From assembly GCF_049243985.1 (NCBI RefSeq), contig NC_135384.1, positions 13,822,501 through 13,886,500 on the forward strand: a DNA stretch of 64,000 nt, given 5' to 3'. Origin of the DNA: Paroedura picta. Its lineage: Eukaryota > Chordata > Lepidosauria > Squamata > Gekkonidae. This document shows, piece after piece, positions 32,948 through 45,070 of this stretch. The first letter of the stretch is position 1; each line of letters opens with the position of its first letter. The notes under the pieces are model-generated. The model made no database searches. It was given only the letters and a program-made list of their open reading frames with translations, and was not told the origin of the DNA. The translations under genes were made by a program, and so were the position numbers.

Positions 32948-33110
32948 ATAGAATCATAGAATCATAGAATCATAGAGTTGGAAGGGGCCATACAGGCCAT
33001 CTAGTCCAACCCCCTGCTCAAAGTAGGATCAGCCCTAAGCATCCTAAAGCATCCAAGAAAAGTGTGCATCCAACCTTTGCTTGAAGACTGCCAGTGATGT
33101 GCATCCACAG
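32948..33110 (-). mobile_element. CR1 3' end with octamer tail
   Basis: Minus orientation: three copies of an atagaatc-type octamer, then tagagttggaaggggccata, ccatctagtccaaccccctg and the rest of the CR1 3' region to ttgaagactgccagtg. Confidence 0.92.
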
Positions 33111-33763
33111 TCAAGAGCTTATGGGGTAAGTGGGATTTTAAGAGTTTCTACTTTGCTTTTAACCTTTCATCAGAGACACTCTGTTTGAAAAAATCGCATT
33201 TATAAGAAGATAAAAATGTCTGTAAAAAGCTGGAAATTAGTATGCTGTAGTACCACTGGTGGTGTATGATCCATTGCTTGACCTTTCGTCATCTGTGGGG
33301 CACAGAGGCACACTGCGAATTGTAATGTTTCCTGTTATCTAACAAAAGTAAATGATCCCCCCTTCAATAATAATAACAACAACAACTTGGTAGCCTAAGC
33401 ATACACTTTAAGACCATTTGGTAGTCTGGGTTCACCTAGAATTTCACCCCTGTCCAAAGCATATAAAAATGTATGGCTCCTTCCTCATCCAAGCAACTTT
33501 CATTCTTATGAAAAGACATTTGGCTTCCCTCAAAATTCTTCAAATATTTTCCTGAAGAAATATCTTCAAAATTTGCTTTTGCAATCCCTGGGAGATAGCA
33601 GACGTTTGAGAACTTGATTAAATCCCAGAGGCATTTGCTTTGAATGTTGGTCTTCATTTCCTTGATCTTATGTCTTATTTCCAATCTTTCTTACAGATTT
33701 TGCCCTACACAGATATTCTAAAACCATTAAAGGCTAGCTTCATCATTGTTATTGCTTTCCAAC

Positions 33764-34762
33764 ATGAGAAATGGTATGGCAATTCAAGGACTGTGGAACC
33801 AAACAGATCTCACAGCATTTGTCCTCCTGGGAATCAATGATTTGCCAGAATTACAAATATTCTTCTTTGGGGTCTTTCTCCTAATCTACATAGTAACAAT
33901 AGCTGGGAACCTTCTGGTTGTTGTCCTCATTGCATGCGATCAACATCTTCACACCCCCATGTACTTCTTCCTGGGGAACCTTTCATGTCTAGAAACCTTC
34001 TACAGCACAACCATTTTACCCAGGATGATCATAGCCTTCTTAACAGGAGACAGATCCATTCCTATTTGGGGCTGCTTTTTACAATATTATTTCTTTGGAT
34101 CACTAGTGGGTTCAGAATGTTATCTGCTGGCTGCAATGTCTTATGATCGCTTTTTAGCAATTTGTAAGCCGCTTCATTATTCTGTCTTAATGAGTAATGT
34201 ACTTTGCGTTCAGCTTGCTATGACCTCGTATATAAGCTGTTTTCTCCTTAACTCAGTTACAATATATTTGATGTCTCAGTTATCGTTCTGTGGTCCTCGT
34301 ATACTTGACCATTTCTTTTGTGATTTCACCCCAGTGATAATGCTTGCCTGTGAGGATACTCATGGGATAGAATTGATGGCTTTCAGCCTCGCTTCCTTGA
34401 TAGCTCTGGTCCCATTTCTTTTGACCCTGATTTCTTACAGTTTTATTATCTCCACTATTCTGCAAATCCCCTCAACCACTGGGAGACAAAGGGCCTTTTC
34501 TACTTGTTCATCCCACCTTACTGTAGTTACAGTTTTCTATGGGAGCCTTGTGATTGTCTACATGATTCCAAAAAATGACACACTGAAAGACCTCAACAAG
34601 GTTATGTCGGTCTTTTACACTGTTTTAACTCCCATTGTAAATCCCATTGTTTACTGTTTGAGGAACAGAGAAGTAAAGGAGGCTTTGAACAAGCTTACCG
34701 GTCAGTTGTATAATTTTTTTTTCCAGGGAGGCAAGGATCCTGTCATAGTAGCTTTGGATTAG
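33764..34762 (+). CDS. Olfactory receptor, family 6/11-like, intact
   Basis: 332 aa from the ATG at 33764; the next in-frame ATG at 33776 would give 328 aa, still placing NQT (12-14) in the extracellular N-terminus, so the start is not settled. Seen: GN 48-49, HTPMYFFLGNLSCLE, conserved Cys104, MSYDRFLAIC (125-134) with DRF instead of DRY, DHFFCDF, RAFSTCSSHLTVV, and PIVNPIVYCLRNRE in TM7. The LLGF motif reads LLGI. The C-tail is extended (FFFQGGKDPVIVALD), about 15 residues longer than its neighbours, probably through loss of an upstream stop. All else is normal, so I call it functional. Confidence 0.94.
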   Translation: MRNGMAIQGLWNQTDLTAFVLLGINDLPELQIFFFGVFLLIYIVTIAGNLLVVVLIACDQHLHTPMYFFLGNLSCLETFYSTTILPRMIIAFLTGDRSIPIWGCFLQYYFFGSLVGSECYLLAAMSYDRFLAICKPLHYSVLMSNVLCVQLAMTSYISCFLLNSVTIYLMSQLSFCGPRILDHFFCDFTPVIMLACEDTHGIELMAFSLASLIALVPFLLTLISYSFIISTILQIPSTTGRQRAFSTCSSHLTVVTVFYGSLVIVYMIPKNDTLKDLNKVMSVFYTVLTPIVNPIVYCLRNREVKEALNKLTGQLYNFFFQGGKDPVIVALD

Positions 34763-35208
34763 AATGAGAAAGAGCTCTCTTCTGATTCTGACTCAATTCT
34801 GGGTCACAGTTAAGATATTTTATTAATGTATTTTGTTGGATGGATGAATACATACTTGCTGGTGATTGCCATACTAGATCCAACCACTAAAGCAGGATTA
34901 TCTGTTCTGTTTACTAACCAGGAAGTATCAAGCATATAGGTGGGCATTTTGAAGAGACAAGGCTTCTCTCTCAACTAGGGACCAGAGATAAGCAAGCAGT
35001 AAAGGCTAGATGCTCACTGAGATGGCAGTTCCAATTTGAGCTGCCCACCCATCACTCCTTTTGCTGTGTTGACATGGTAGGACAAGCTGGTTTCTTTGAA
35101 GCTGAGCAGGAATTTTGGGATCCTTGCAGACTAACTGAAATAGTTCTCCTTTTTGCTGCCTTCATTTTGTAGAAAAGGCAATATTTATTGAGCAGACATG
35201 GTTCAGAC
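34763..35208. other. OR 3' flank, unassigned
   Basis: No gene or element recognised. Confidence 0.45.
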
Positions 35209-35278
35209 CAGGGATGGTCAAACTGTGACTCTCCAGATGTCCATAAACATCTGAAGAGCCACAGTTTGACCACCCCTG
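35209..35278. mobile_element. 70-bp palindromic hAT-type MITE
   Basis: Starts cagggatggtcaaactgtg and ends with cacagtttgaccacccctg, so almost the whole element is an inverted repeat. Flanks are gttcagac (35201-35208) and gtttagac (35279-35286), an 8-bp target-site duplication with one change, as expected for hAT. Confidence 0.85.
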
Positions 35279-35286
35279 GTTTAGAC

Positions 35287-35939
35287 TATTAGGGCCCTCT
35301 TGGAGTTGGCTGGAACAGTGCCTGTGTTTGCTCTAGTTAGGAATGTTTGGAGAGCGCCATGAGGCATGTTATGATGGGGTACGGCTTCCTAAACCAGCAT
35401 CTCAGCAAAGGAAATTGGAAATTGTCAGAGCTAAGGCTTCACCAGTTTTGGGGAGAGGGAATAGTGTTGGATTGACGGCTTCAGTCAATATAACATTCTG
35501 TGTAGGCAAGGAAAAGCTATAGATGGAGTGTTATCATAGCTTGCATTGGTAGTAGGGCTAAAATTTGGCTGAGCTCATTTATTTAATAAACAAATCCTAG
35601 TTGAACTCATTTGGTTATATCGGCATGACATATTGGCATGGTTATATTGGTTATGTTGACATACTGAGGATGAAGGCAAAAATGACTGCTAATAGTCATT
35701 GGAACTTTGATTTTCTCCCAAATCTCCTACGGGTTTGGAGAAGTAAACATATAACCTCCCAAAGACTAAACAGTGCTATGGTCACACACTACTGTGAAGC
35801 TGTGAAGCAGTGTTTCTGAGGTTCAGAGCTAGGGGAATAGGAATTAACTCAGAATTCAACATTCAACTGTAGTATCAGGAGAAGGACAATGGAATAGGAT
35901 AGAATTCATAGCCTCTATCCTCTCTTTCCTAACAGTTCA
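35287..35939. other. Unassigned intergenic DNA
   Basis: No gene recognised. If an N-terminal half of the OR relic that follows ever existed here, it is no longer recognisable. Confidence 0.45.
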
Positions 35940-36668
35940 TATTCCATTTCCTTTTACCCTGATGTTTTACATTTTTTAAATCTCTAGTAGCTTGAGAATT
36001 TCTTCAACCACCTTGAGAAGTTCCTCTTCCACCTGCTCTTCCCTCCTTATCAAAGTTTTGGCTGATAACAAGATGGGTGAGAGGAACAGGAAAGTTTCGA
36101 GAACAGATGACCAATCATTAGCTAAGGTCAGTCGAATGTGAGCTGAAATGTTATAAAGACATGAGGATATAGGCCAGAGGTAAGGACACAAATATGGACA
36201 CTTGTGCAGAAGTATAGTTATTAGCATAGTAGAATCACCATCCCTGGGTGGATTTAGAGCTCATTTTAATGCACATGCAATGTCTAGAGGTTGTATGTTT
36301 AGGGCGTGTAGGGAAAAGAGTGTGAACCCGGCCCAGGAACACCCTGGGAGGGACAGTTTAGATGGCATTTTCCTGGACAAACTGTAGAAAGGATTACTTT
36401 GGACTAGCAGGTTTTGAGTAATAACTTGGCTTCCATCAAAGAAGACTAAGCTTGGCTCCTGTTTGCACAAACATAAACATTCTTTCTTACTGAAATCTGT
36501 TTGGGAAATTTCTGTGGCCTAACAGGTTCCTTATGTTTCAAAAAAATGGTACACTGAAATATTTTAACAAAACGTTTTTTTTCCTCTTTTACACTGTTCT
36601 AATTTCCATTACAATTCTCACTGTTTATTCTGTGAGCAAACAAGAAGTAAAAGAAGCTTGAATAAAGC
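35940..36668 (+). pseudogene. Olfactory receptor relic, C-terminal part in two pieces
   Basis: 35940-36056 matches the TM5-TM6 region of the gene at 33764 (tattccatttccttttaccc; ttcttcaaccac; cttccacctgctcttccc), and 36525-36668 matches TM7 and the C-terminus (aaaaatggtacactgaaa; tttacactgttctaatttcc; gaagtaaaagaagc). About 470 bp of unrelated DNA (36057-36524) separates the pieces exactly where one OR exon should continue. Stops and frame changes are present, and TM1-TM4 are missing. It probably derives from a duplicate of the neighbouring OR. Confidence 0.8.
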
Positions 36669-36758
36669 ATTCCATAAAATTGCATAGTTTTTTAAAAGAG
36701 CTTGGGATTAGAATATGAAACAGGTGTCCATCTTGAGATATATGTATATATCCCATTA

Positions 36759-37016
<258 letters not shown>

Positions 37017-37254
37017 CCAGTAATCAAGCCCGCTGTAGCTGAAATACAGCGGGCGCTAGTGGGGCAGCAAATGGTGGCGACGGGCGGGAGGGGGGTGGGC
37101 CGGGAGGCCTCCCGATGTGTCAGTCCGCCGGCAAGGGACCAATTAGTCCCTTGCCAGCGGACTGACAATCGGCCTGCCCAATCGGCACCTTTCCTCATCC
37201 CGGACCAAGCCCGCCCTAACTCCTGCCCAACAGCCCTTACTGCTTTATTAAAGG
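37017..37254 (-). mobile_element. Helitron-like non-autonomous element, 238 bp
   Basis: Minus strand. The 3' end is CTGG (plus ccag at 37017-37020) after a 10-bp perfect hairpin gcccgctgta/tacagcgggc (37028-37037, 37045-37054). The 5' end reads CCTTTAA, one change from the expected TCTTTAA seen in the 54526 copy. Host A at 37016 and T at 37255 restore an uninterrupted TATA repeat when joined. A second hairpin has a 21-bp stem with one mismatch (37119-37139 with 37146-37166). The 5'-proximal words agcccgccctaactcct and agccctta match the larger copy. Confidence 0.78.
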
Positions 37255-37389
37255 TATATATATGCTTTTTACTTCCAAAAGCTTTCAACATTGCTTATAA
37301 TTAAATTAAATTATTAATTTGATTATTTATTATTAATTAAAACTCCTCTCCAGACTGCACAGATCAGTTCTCCTGGAAGAAGGGGCTGC

Positions 37390-38490
37390 TTGGGATGAGG
37401 ACCTGGAGCTGTGTTGCACTTCCCTCTACATGCACACAAAAACAGAGAGAGAGAGAGAACACAGAAAGCAAAAGCATTCCTCCCTTCTCAAATTGCAAAC
37501 CTTATTAACCACATAATCACCTGTCCATGTAGGAAATACCTGAATGTCTCCCTCCTTGGATTGCACTGAGAAGCCATTGGCCAGAAGGTCCAAATTTAAA
37601 GGAAAATAATCCCATAATGGTCAATGAGCAAGTAAAAAAAGACAAACCATCCTCCTGCAACAGCTTCTTCTGTCTGTGTTCTTGCTACATCTCTTTCAGA
37701 CAATGGCAATTTGTACAGATTGGTGTAGTAATTAAGAGCAGCGGCTTCTAATGTGGGGAGCTGGATTTGATTCTCTGTTCCTCCAAGTGCTGGATGACCT
37801 TGGGCTAGTCACTGTCCTGTTAGAAACTGTTCTCAAAGAGCAGTTTCTCTCAGAGCTCTCTCAGCCTCACCTACCACACAGGGTGTCTGTTATGGGTAGT
37901 GAAAGGGAAGGTGAATATAATCCACACCAAGACCTCTTTGGGCAGTGAAAAGCACAAAAGGGTATAGAAACCAACTCTTCTTCTACTTGGAAGGTGCTAC
38001 TGGGAAGTTGCAACTGTAAAGCAGTGTCTGTTCTCTCCACATGTCGCCATGGCCTTATGTTTCTTTCGTGCCCCCTCTACAGTTTCCCCATCTTCCATGA
38101 CACTGATCTCAAATTTGCTTTGTTGTGATGATCTTGGGAAGTTTGCAGCAAGACCAAGATGGTATTTATATAGCAAGGGAAAGTCTACATCTTCCCAGTC
38201 CCATCCACGTCAGCATTATTTTCTCTACTGCAATTGCCTGTTATGACTACCCCAAAAACATTCCCCCCTTCCCTGAGTGTACATTTCAAATAGCACATGA
38301 CTTACTCATTAATAAACATTCCCAGGGCCAAGGATTATCCTGGGCACCCTGGGTCCCCGAGGGCCCGCAGCCCCCCAGCTCCAGAAGTTACACAGATGTT
38401 GCCCCAGCTCCCCCCATCTTCTCTAAGTTGAAAGAGGCCATGGCAAATTACTGGCAGAAGGGCATGCTCTGAGACTAGCTCAGCCAACTG
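37390..38490. repeat. Paralogous block, partner of 29.49-30.59 kb
   Basis: See the partner. It contains its own copy of the shared SINE (37718-37990) and one unit of the ~310-bp repeat (38290-38490). Confidence 0.8.
37718..37990 (+). mobile_element. tRNA-derived SINE
   Basis: Head ggtgtagtaattaagagcag, tttgattctctgttcc box-B-like, acagggtgtctgttatggg, tail accaactcttcttc. Orthologous in position to the copy at 29795 in the paralogous block, so it predates that duplication. Confidence 0.88.
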
Positions 38491-39087
38491 ACTGGTAGAA
38501 GAATGCTGTCTTGCAGGACCTGTGGGAATGAGGTAGTTATCAGGGCCTGTTTCAGCCAGCAGCTCTTTCCACTAGGCAAGCTCCACAATCAACAAGGCCC
38601 TGGTCAAGGCCAGACACACCTCCCTTGAGCTGGGGGCCACAAACTTGTTAATGTTGGATGATCTTAAGGTCCTTCTGAGGGCATATTGGGAAAGGCAGTT
38701 CCTTAGAGGCACAGGGACTGACTGTGTATGAGGCATCAGTGGATGGGGAGACAGGGTAGATCCAGGTACTGCAGACTGCCCAGTTCACATACCTGTTGAG
38801 GTGCTCTCAGCATTTAGCATAATCCCTTAAACTTGTGTGCTGAAGACAAGGGGTGTGATTGAGCAAGGCTCAATATTGAGTAAAGGCTGAAAGTACTCAC
38901 AAAGAAGACCAAAGTACGGTGAGTATATCAAGGCAAGGTTGGAACCAATGCAAGTCTATCTAACTATTGGCAAAACTCTTGGAAGCTGTTCACAAGGTCT
39001 GCAAAAAGAAAAGAGAGTTGTAAGCTTCAAATTACAGTTTTAATAAACCTAAACCTGACTTCAAACTGTTGTGTGATCCCTCTATAG

Positions 39088-39454
39088 CAGCAGTTTTCAA
39101 CCAGGGGGACGCGACCTCCAGGGGGGTCTCAACCTTCCCTTTCACAGGATGCAACCTCCAGGGGGGTCTCAACCTCCACTTTCATGGGAGTTGCCAAGGC
39201 TACCACCACCACCACAGTGGTGGCCTTGGTGACCCAAAAGGGAAGGTTGAGAACTGCTGGTTTACCTGCTTCAGTGGCAGCAGCCTTGGCGACCCAAAGG
39301 GAGTCATAAGGTTGCATGCACCCCTTCCCGCTGCACTGTGGCACTGGCCTCCTCGGTCTTCCATGATCACCAACACACATTAGCGCACATCCCTACAGCC
39401 ACCTTTGGGCCGCTGCAGTGGGGGTCACCGTGACAGGAAGGTTGAGAACCGCTG
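39088..39454. mobile_element. Non-autonomous hAT element, 367 bp
   Basis: Terminal inverted repeats cagcagttttcaacc and ggttgagaaccgctg, with a perfect 8-bp target-site duplication ctctatag (39080-39087, 39455-39462). Unit 2 retains the empty site ccctctatagggt near 44508. No transposase. Confidence 0.95.
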
Positions 39455-39576
39455 CTCTATAGGGTATTCAGTAGCAAAACAGAAGATTCTAATGCCACAA
39501 TTGTCATAGATATGACTAAGATGCATTTAATCTTATATCCAGCACTCACAAATAGACATGCTGTACTAAGCATCTA

Positions 39577-39850
39577 TGAGCCTCTTGTGGCGCAGAGTGG
39601 TAAGGCAGCCGTCTGAAAGCTTTGCCCGTGAGGCTGGGAGTTCAATCTCAGCAGCCAGCTCAAGGTTGACTCAGCCTTCCATCCTTCTGAGGTCGGTAAA
39701 ATGAGTACCCAGCTTGTACCCAGTAATGACTGGGGAAGGCACTGGCAAACGACCCCGTATTGAGTCTGCCATTAGAACGCTAGAGGGCGTCACCCCAAGG
39801 GTCAGACATGACTCGGTGCTTGCACAGGGGATACCTTTACCTTTACCTTT
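39577..39850 (+). mobile_element. Sauria SINE
   Basis: Head gagcctcttgtggcgcagag (tRNA-like), body ctcaaggttgactcagcctt and gaggtcggtaaaatgagtac, BovB-related 3' end gtcagacatgactcggtgc and a (ctttac)n tail. Perfect 12-bp duplication actaagcatcta at 39565-39576 and 39851-39862. Unit 2 lacks it. Confidence 0.97.
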
Positions 39851-41266
39851 ACTAAGCATCTAGTTAGGTTAGTTACAAAAATAGAAGAAATAATACAGCA
39901 GAAGGGGAAATGTCTGCATCCCTTGGTAGTTAAGTGATGTGAGCTCATGGGAGCAAATTACCAAGAACAGAATATAAATTAAGCAATGCCTCATTCACAC
40001 AAGGATTTTTGCCACCATGTCACAGTTGAGTTATGTATTCACTCGAATTCATCCAAATATTTGCCAGAGCTGATGGGACCAGACTAATTTGGACTATATA
40101 TATATACAGTGTGTATTGTAGGAAGCCCAAAAGAAGCCATTAAGAAATGGCATGGGCCAAGGGATGCATCAAAAATTGAATAAGAAATTGAGTCTAACTT
40201 TCTCGGATTTTTGTTAGATAAGAATTAATATTATTTCTCCATAGGGTCACATCCATATGAAGACTGAAGAACTAACAGTTAAGAACAGAACTTCAGTAAA
40301 AATAGATGAAAAGGGCTGGAGAACAAATGGGACTCCAAGGTATTTTATAATGTTTCATAATGGATAATCAGTTAGTATTTAATGACTGTAGCAGACTGTC
40401 AAAGATATTCCTCTCAATATCTTTTTTTTAAGCTGCTATTGTACTTTCAGGAAGTGTATGATTAAACTAAAATAATTTCTAAAAATAAAATAAAGCTATG
40501 GTGTAGTTTCTCAGGAGCAGTTCCTGGAACCATGGGTAGGGCCATCCTACACGCCCTTACAGATCTGTGTCAGTTTCTGAGGTTGAGCCTATGTATATGC
40601 ATACCATGCTTTTGGAGACATAAGCCATGCTTTTGGTGATGGAAAGAGAATAAGGACATTCATATTTCTATTTAGAATAAAATGGGCAGCATACAAGGAA
40701 AGGAGAGAGACAGAACATCTTCAAAAGTAAATAGCTGAATAGCAGAGTGTACTCAAAGGAGTTAATTGTATCTGTCCAAGGAGACAAAAAAGAGAATACA
40801 TAATAATGCTTTCTCCATCTGATTAGAAGTGTGGGATTACATTGTTTGAGATCCATTGACAGATGGTCCTTCAGGAAGACAATCCACTTTGGAATCCCAA
40901 TGTGGCCTGAATCTGAATTGCTGGGCAAAAAAAGCCCTTTTAATAGCATTGGTCCTAAGAGCCATCAGAAATGTAATCGAGAATTGAGGGTGGGAGAATC
41001 CAGTTTTGAGTAATGCTACCGGGGAGACTGCTGAGAGGTTCTCTGAGTGTTCAGAATCAGGCTGAATTAAAATTCAAAGAAAGTACGATGGGCTAGATTG
41101 GTTGGTGGTGACATGATTAATGTCTGGCTTCTCTGGGTGACACAGGATGACTGTATTCTTTGTTGTGAAATTGATTGTTGTGAAGTTGACCTGCTGAGGA
41201 CTATTCTCAAAAATATTTCCTCTGCTCAACCCTTCAGGTAATCTGCCAGTGGATATTGTGAGCAAA

Positions 41267-42232
41267 ATGCCCAATCTTACCTCCACATCTCAATTTCTGC
41301 TTCTGGAATTTTCAGATATCCGAGAATTACAGATCTTACATTTCTTTGTATTCTTAGTAATATATGTGACTGCACTGACTGGTAACCTTCTCATCATCAT
41401 TGCTGTAGTGCTTGACCATCATCTGCACACCCCCATGTACTTCTTCCTAATGAACTTGGCTGTTCTGGACCTTGGCTCAGTATCTAGCATGTTACCCAAA
41501 GCTATGTTCAATTCCCTCCTGAACACCCGGTCGATTTCTTACTCAGGATGTGTGGCTCAAGTGTTTTTCTTCTACTTTTCAGGGGGGGCAGATTTTGCCT
41601 TCCTAACAATAATGGCCCACGATCGGTATGTTGCTATCTGCTGTCCATTACAATATGAGACAATTATGCATGAAGGAGCCTGCATCCAGATGGCAGCCAG
41701 CGCATGGATTTCTGGTATTCTGTATGGTATTTTACACAGTGGTGGTACTTTTGCCATCACCTTCTGCTCCAATAAAATCAATCAATTTTTCTGTGAGGTT
41801 CCACAGATCATAAAACTTTCATGTTCAGACTTATATCTAATTGAAACTGGAATTATTCTGTTCAGCTGTGGCTTATTTGGGGGATGTTTTATTTACATTG
41901 TTATAATTTATGTGAAAATTTTTGCAACAGTACTCAGAATGCCTTCGGTGCATGGGCGGAAGAAAGCCCTCTCCACTTGCCTTCCCCACCTCACTGTCGT
42001 GTCTCTGCTTCTTTTCACTGGAACGTTTTCCTATGTGAGGCCTTCCGATGACACTTCTTCTGAGATTAATGTAATCTGTGCTGTAATATATGCTGTATTA
42101 CCTCCACTACTGAATCCCTTCATCTATAGCATGAGAAACAAAGACCTCAAAGCTGCATTGTTCAAGCTCACTGACTTTGGACCTTTTCCCCAAACCAGCA
42201 CCAGGAAAGTTTTTCTAGTAAAACTGGTCTGA
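41267..42232 (+). CDS. Olfactory receptor, family 14-like, intact (unit 1)
   Basis: 321 aa from the ATG at 41267; upstream in-frame codons have no ATG. NLT glycosylation site at 3-5, FSDIRELQILHFFVF, GN 39-40, HTPMYFFLMNLAVLDLGS (54-71), C95, IMAHDRYVAICCPLQY (115-130), NQFFCEVPQIIKLSCSD, KALSTCLPHLTVVSLL, and LPPLLNPFIYSMRNKD in TM7. These are hallmarks of the sauropsid OR14 group. Two unusual residues are shared with its tandem sister: LLEF for LLGF and AHDRY for AYDRY. The two sisters differ at about 27 of 321 residues. Length is normal. Confidence 0.96.
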   Translation: MPNLTSTSQFLLLEFSDIRELQILHFFVFLVIYVTALTGNLLIIIAVVLDHHLHTPMYFFLMNLAVLDLGSVSSMLPKAMFNSLLNTRSISYSGCVAQVFFFYFSGGADFAFLTIMAHDRYVAICCPLQYETIMHEGACIQMAASAWISGILYGILHSGGTFAITFCSNKINQFFCEVPQIIKLSCSDLYLIETGIILFSCGLFGGCFIYIVIIYVKIFATVLRMPSVHGRKKALSTCLPHLTVVSLLLFTGTFSYVRPSDDTSSEINVICAVIYAVLPPLLNPFIYSMRNKDLKAALFKLTDFGPFPQTSTRKVFLVKLV

Positions 42233-43703
42233 ACTGTCTTCTCTGGCCTATTGTGCTACTAGCTTTTGTACCATGGGCTCTGCATTATATAATATACAGG
42301 AAACAATTTTTGGATGTTGTGAAATACAAGCAAAAGGAGTGGGACAGGTAGTGGTTTTTCACTTTCCCCTTTTATCATTAATCAGCTGTGAGGACTGAAA
42401 ATGTACATACATGAGACCTTTATTGGCATTATAGAAAAGGAAAGCCAATTGACAATAATGTGTAAAACAGATAAAATTCCAATTAATCTTCAAATTATGG
42501 TATGTTATAAATATAGAGTATTTATTTTGTACATTTATTATTATTGATGACAATTGTTACAGCATGATTTCATGTGGTATGTATGTTACGGACCGAAAGA
42601 GCAATCACTGAGAAATGTTTCATGAAAACAGGTGGATCCAATGGCCGGGACCCGGTTCTGGTTGCCCAAGATATTAATCAATTATTATTTTCTTAAGAAG
42701 TTTATGATTACAGGAATAAACAAGCATCTAAATTTATTTGAGAAAATATATATACACCGTGTGTGGAATTCCTTATTTTCTGTATTTTACAATAAACTAT
42801 GTGCAGCTTTCATTGCAAAAGTACAGTAGAGGATTAAACTGCAGCGTGTACTGTTAGTAGGGTACTTTAACCTTCATAGTTTGTTGTTGTTTTATTTACA
42901 TCAGTTTTGATCTCTTGATTTTTCATGCTGTAGATCATGCTTTGGGCACATGGGGGCAGCCTTCGCATGCCCTGTGCCTAAAGAGGGCCACATCTTAAAC
43001 CGAAATGTAATACCCTGAGGGTGATAGCAGCAGACAAGTAGGTTGGAGTGCTGCACAAAAAGAGGTTGAGGGTTGCATGCAGCCCACGGGCCTCAGGTTC
43101 GGGACCCCTGCTGTAGATCAAAGGATGAATCAGAACAAGAAAGCTTTAGTAGTTGTTATTTCACCAAAAAAACTGGCTAATAATACTAGGGTGGAAGGAA
43201 ATCATGAAGATTCCAGCAGTTAGGCCCTTCACCACTAGTATATCCCTGGATGCATAATGTAAATGAAGAAGTATGCATACCAAGGCTTATAACCAGAATT
43301 ACACTTTAATAGTGCCACAGACTCAAACTTTGTTCACAGTAATTAACCACTTTAAAAGGTGAATAAGACAGATATCTGAAGGGTAGGTTTGCCAGTGGCT
43401 AATAGCCATGGTGAGTGAGGTAAATCCTCCATATTCCGAGGCAGTACACTTCTGAATCTCAGGGCCTGGAGGCAAATCGGGGAAAGGCCTTTGCTGCTAT
43501 GGCCAGTTCTTGGCCCTCCAGAAGAACTGTTTGGTCAATGTGTGAGACAGATTGCTGGACTAGATGGACTATTGGTCTGATCTAGGAAGCTTCTTTTTAT
43601 GTACATAAATAAACTATGGAGAAAGACTGTTGCCTGGCAGAGTGGTATATGGGCCAAACAATATGCAAGTCTCTTTCTTTGGCATCAAGCAGGACACAGC
43701 TTT
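42233..43703. other. OR14 unit 1 downstream flank
   Basis: No gene. About 42940-43115 (ctgtagatcatgctttggg .. cccctgctgtagatc) is a hAT-like repeat flanked by ctgtagatc on both sides, present in both units. 43540-43605 resembles a CR1-type 3' end. Confidence 0.6.
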
Positions 43704-44029
43704 ATTGACCAGAGCCTGTTTCAGCCAGCAGCTTTTTCCACCAGTCAAGCACCACAATCAACAAGTCCATGGCCCTGGTCAAGGCCAGACACACCTCCCT
43801 TGAGTTGAGGACCACCAACTTGTTAGTGTTGGATGATCTCATGATTCTTCTGGGGGCACACCGGGAGAAGCAGTTCCTTAAAGGCACAGGGCCCGAATTT
43901 TTATGAGACATCAGTGGGTGGGGAGACAGGATAGATCCAGGTACTACAGTCTGCCCAGTTCACATACCTGTTGAGGTATTTAGCACAATCCCTTAAACTT
44001 GTGTGTTAAAGACAAGGGGTGTGATTGAG

Positions 44030-44284
44030 AGCTAGCTTCGTGAAGTGGTTAGGAGTGTGGACTTCTAATCTGGTGAAACCATATGCAACCAGCTGGGTGA
44101 CCTTGGGCTCTCCACAGCACTGAAAAAACTTCTCTGACCGAGCAGGAATATCAGGGCTCTCTCAGCCTCACCCACCCCACAGGGTGTCTGTTGTGGGGAG
44201 AGAAAAGGGAAGGCGATTGTAAGCTGCTTTGAGACTCCTTCGGGTAGAGTAAAAGCAGCATATAAGAACCAACTCTTCTTCTTC
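44030..44284 (+). mobile_element. tRNA-derived SINE with empty site in unit 1
   Basis: Near-complete copy: agctagcttcgtgaagtggt head, ccagctgggtgaccttgggc, tgaccgagcaggaatatcag, agggtgtctgttgtgggg, tgagactccttcgggtagag and an aactcttcttcttc end. Duplicated target tgattgag at 44022-44029 and 44285-44292. Unit 1 has a single ggtgtgattgagcaagg near 38855. Confidence 0.93.
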
Positions 44285-45070
44285 TGATTGAGCAAGGCTC
44301 AATATTGAGCAAAGGCTGAAAGTACAGGCAAAGAAGACCAAAGTATGGTGAGTATACCAAGGAAACCTAGGAACCAAGGTAAGTCTAACTATTGGCTAAA
44401 CTCTTGCAAGCTGTTCAGAATATCTGCAAAAAGGAAGGAGAGTTGTTAAACTTCAAATTACAAGTTTAATAAACCTACACCTGACTTCAAACTGTTGTGG
44501 GATCCCTCTATAGGGTGTTCAGTAGCAAGACAGAAGATTCTAATGCAACAATTGTCATAGATATGACTAAGATGCATTTAGTTTTACATCTGGCACTCAC
44601 AAATAGGCACGCCGTACTAAGTATCTATTTAGGTTAGTTACAAAAATAGAAGAAATAATGCCACGGAAGGGGAACCGTGTGCATCCCTTGGTAGTGAAGT
44701 GAGGTAAGCTCATGGGAGCAAGTTACCAAGAACAGAATATAAATTAAGCAATGCCTCATTCACACAGGGATTTTTGCCATTATGTGACAGCTGAGTTATG
44801 TATTCACTGGTATTCATCCCTATATTTACCAGGACTGATGAGATCAGACTAATTTGGACTATATATTCAGTCTGAATATACAGTGTATATTGTAGGAAGT
44901 CCAACAGAAGCCACTATGAAATGACATGGGCATGCATAAACTGAAAAAGTTGAAGAAGAAATTGAATCTAACTTTCTCGGACTTGTCTTGGATTATTATT
45001 ACTGTTTTTTCTCTATAGGGCCACATCCATATGAAGACCTAAGAACTAATTGTTAACAACTGATCTTCAA

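Larger units (their letters stand above)
38551..43703. repeat. Tandem OR14 unit 1
   Basis: About 5.15 kb, repeated directly at 43704-48765. Both begin with gcctgtttcagccagcagc and end in a CR1-like agattgctggactagatgg region. Unit-specific insertions are a hAT MITE (39088) and a Sauria SINE (39577) here, against a tRNA SINE (44030), a short element (45071) and a Sauria SINE (48075) in unit 2. 39860-41266 and 42233-43703 hold no gene; a hAT-like repeat (about 42960-43115) is shared by both units. Confidence 0.93.

Noticed and set aside
39577-39850. tRNA gene
   Set aside because: The tRNA-like head belongs to a Sauria SINE with a BovB-type 3' end and target duplications. The same holds for the other SINE copies.
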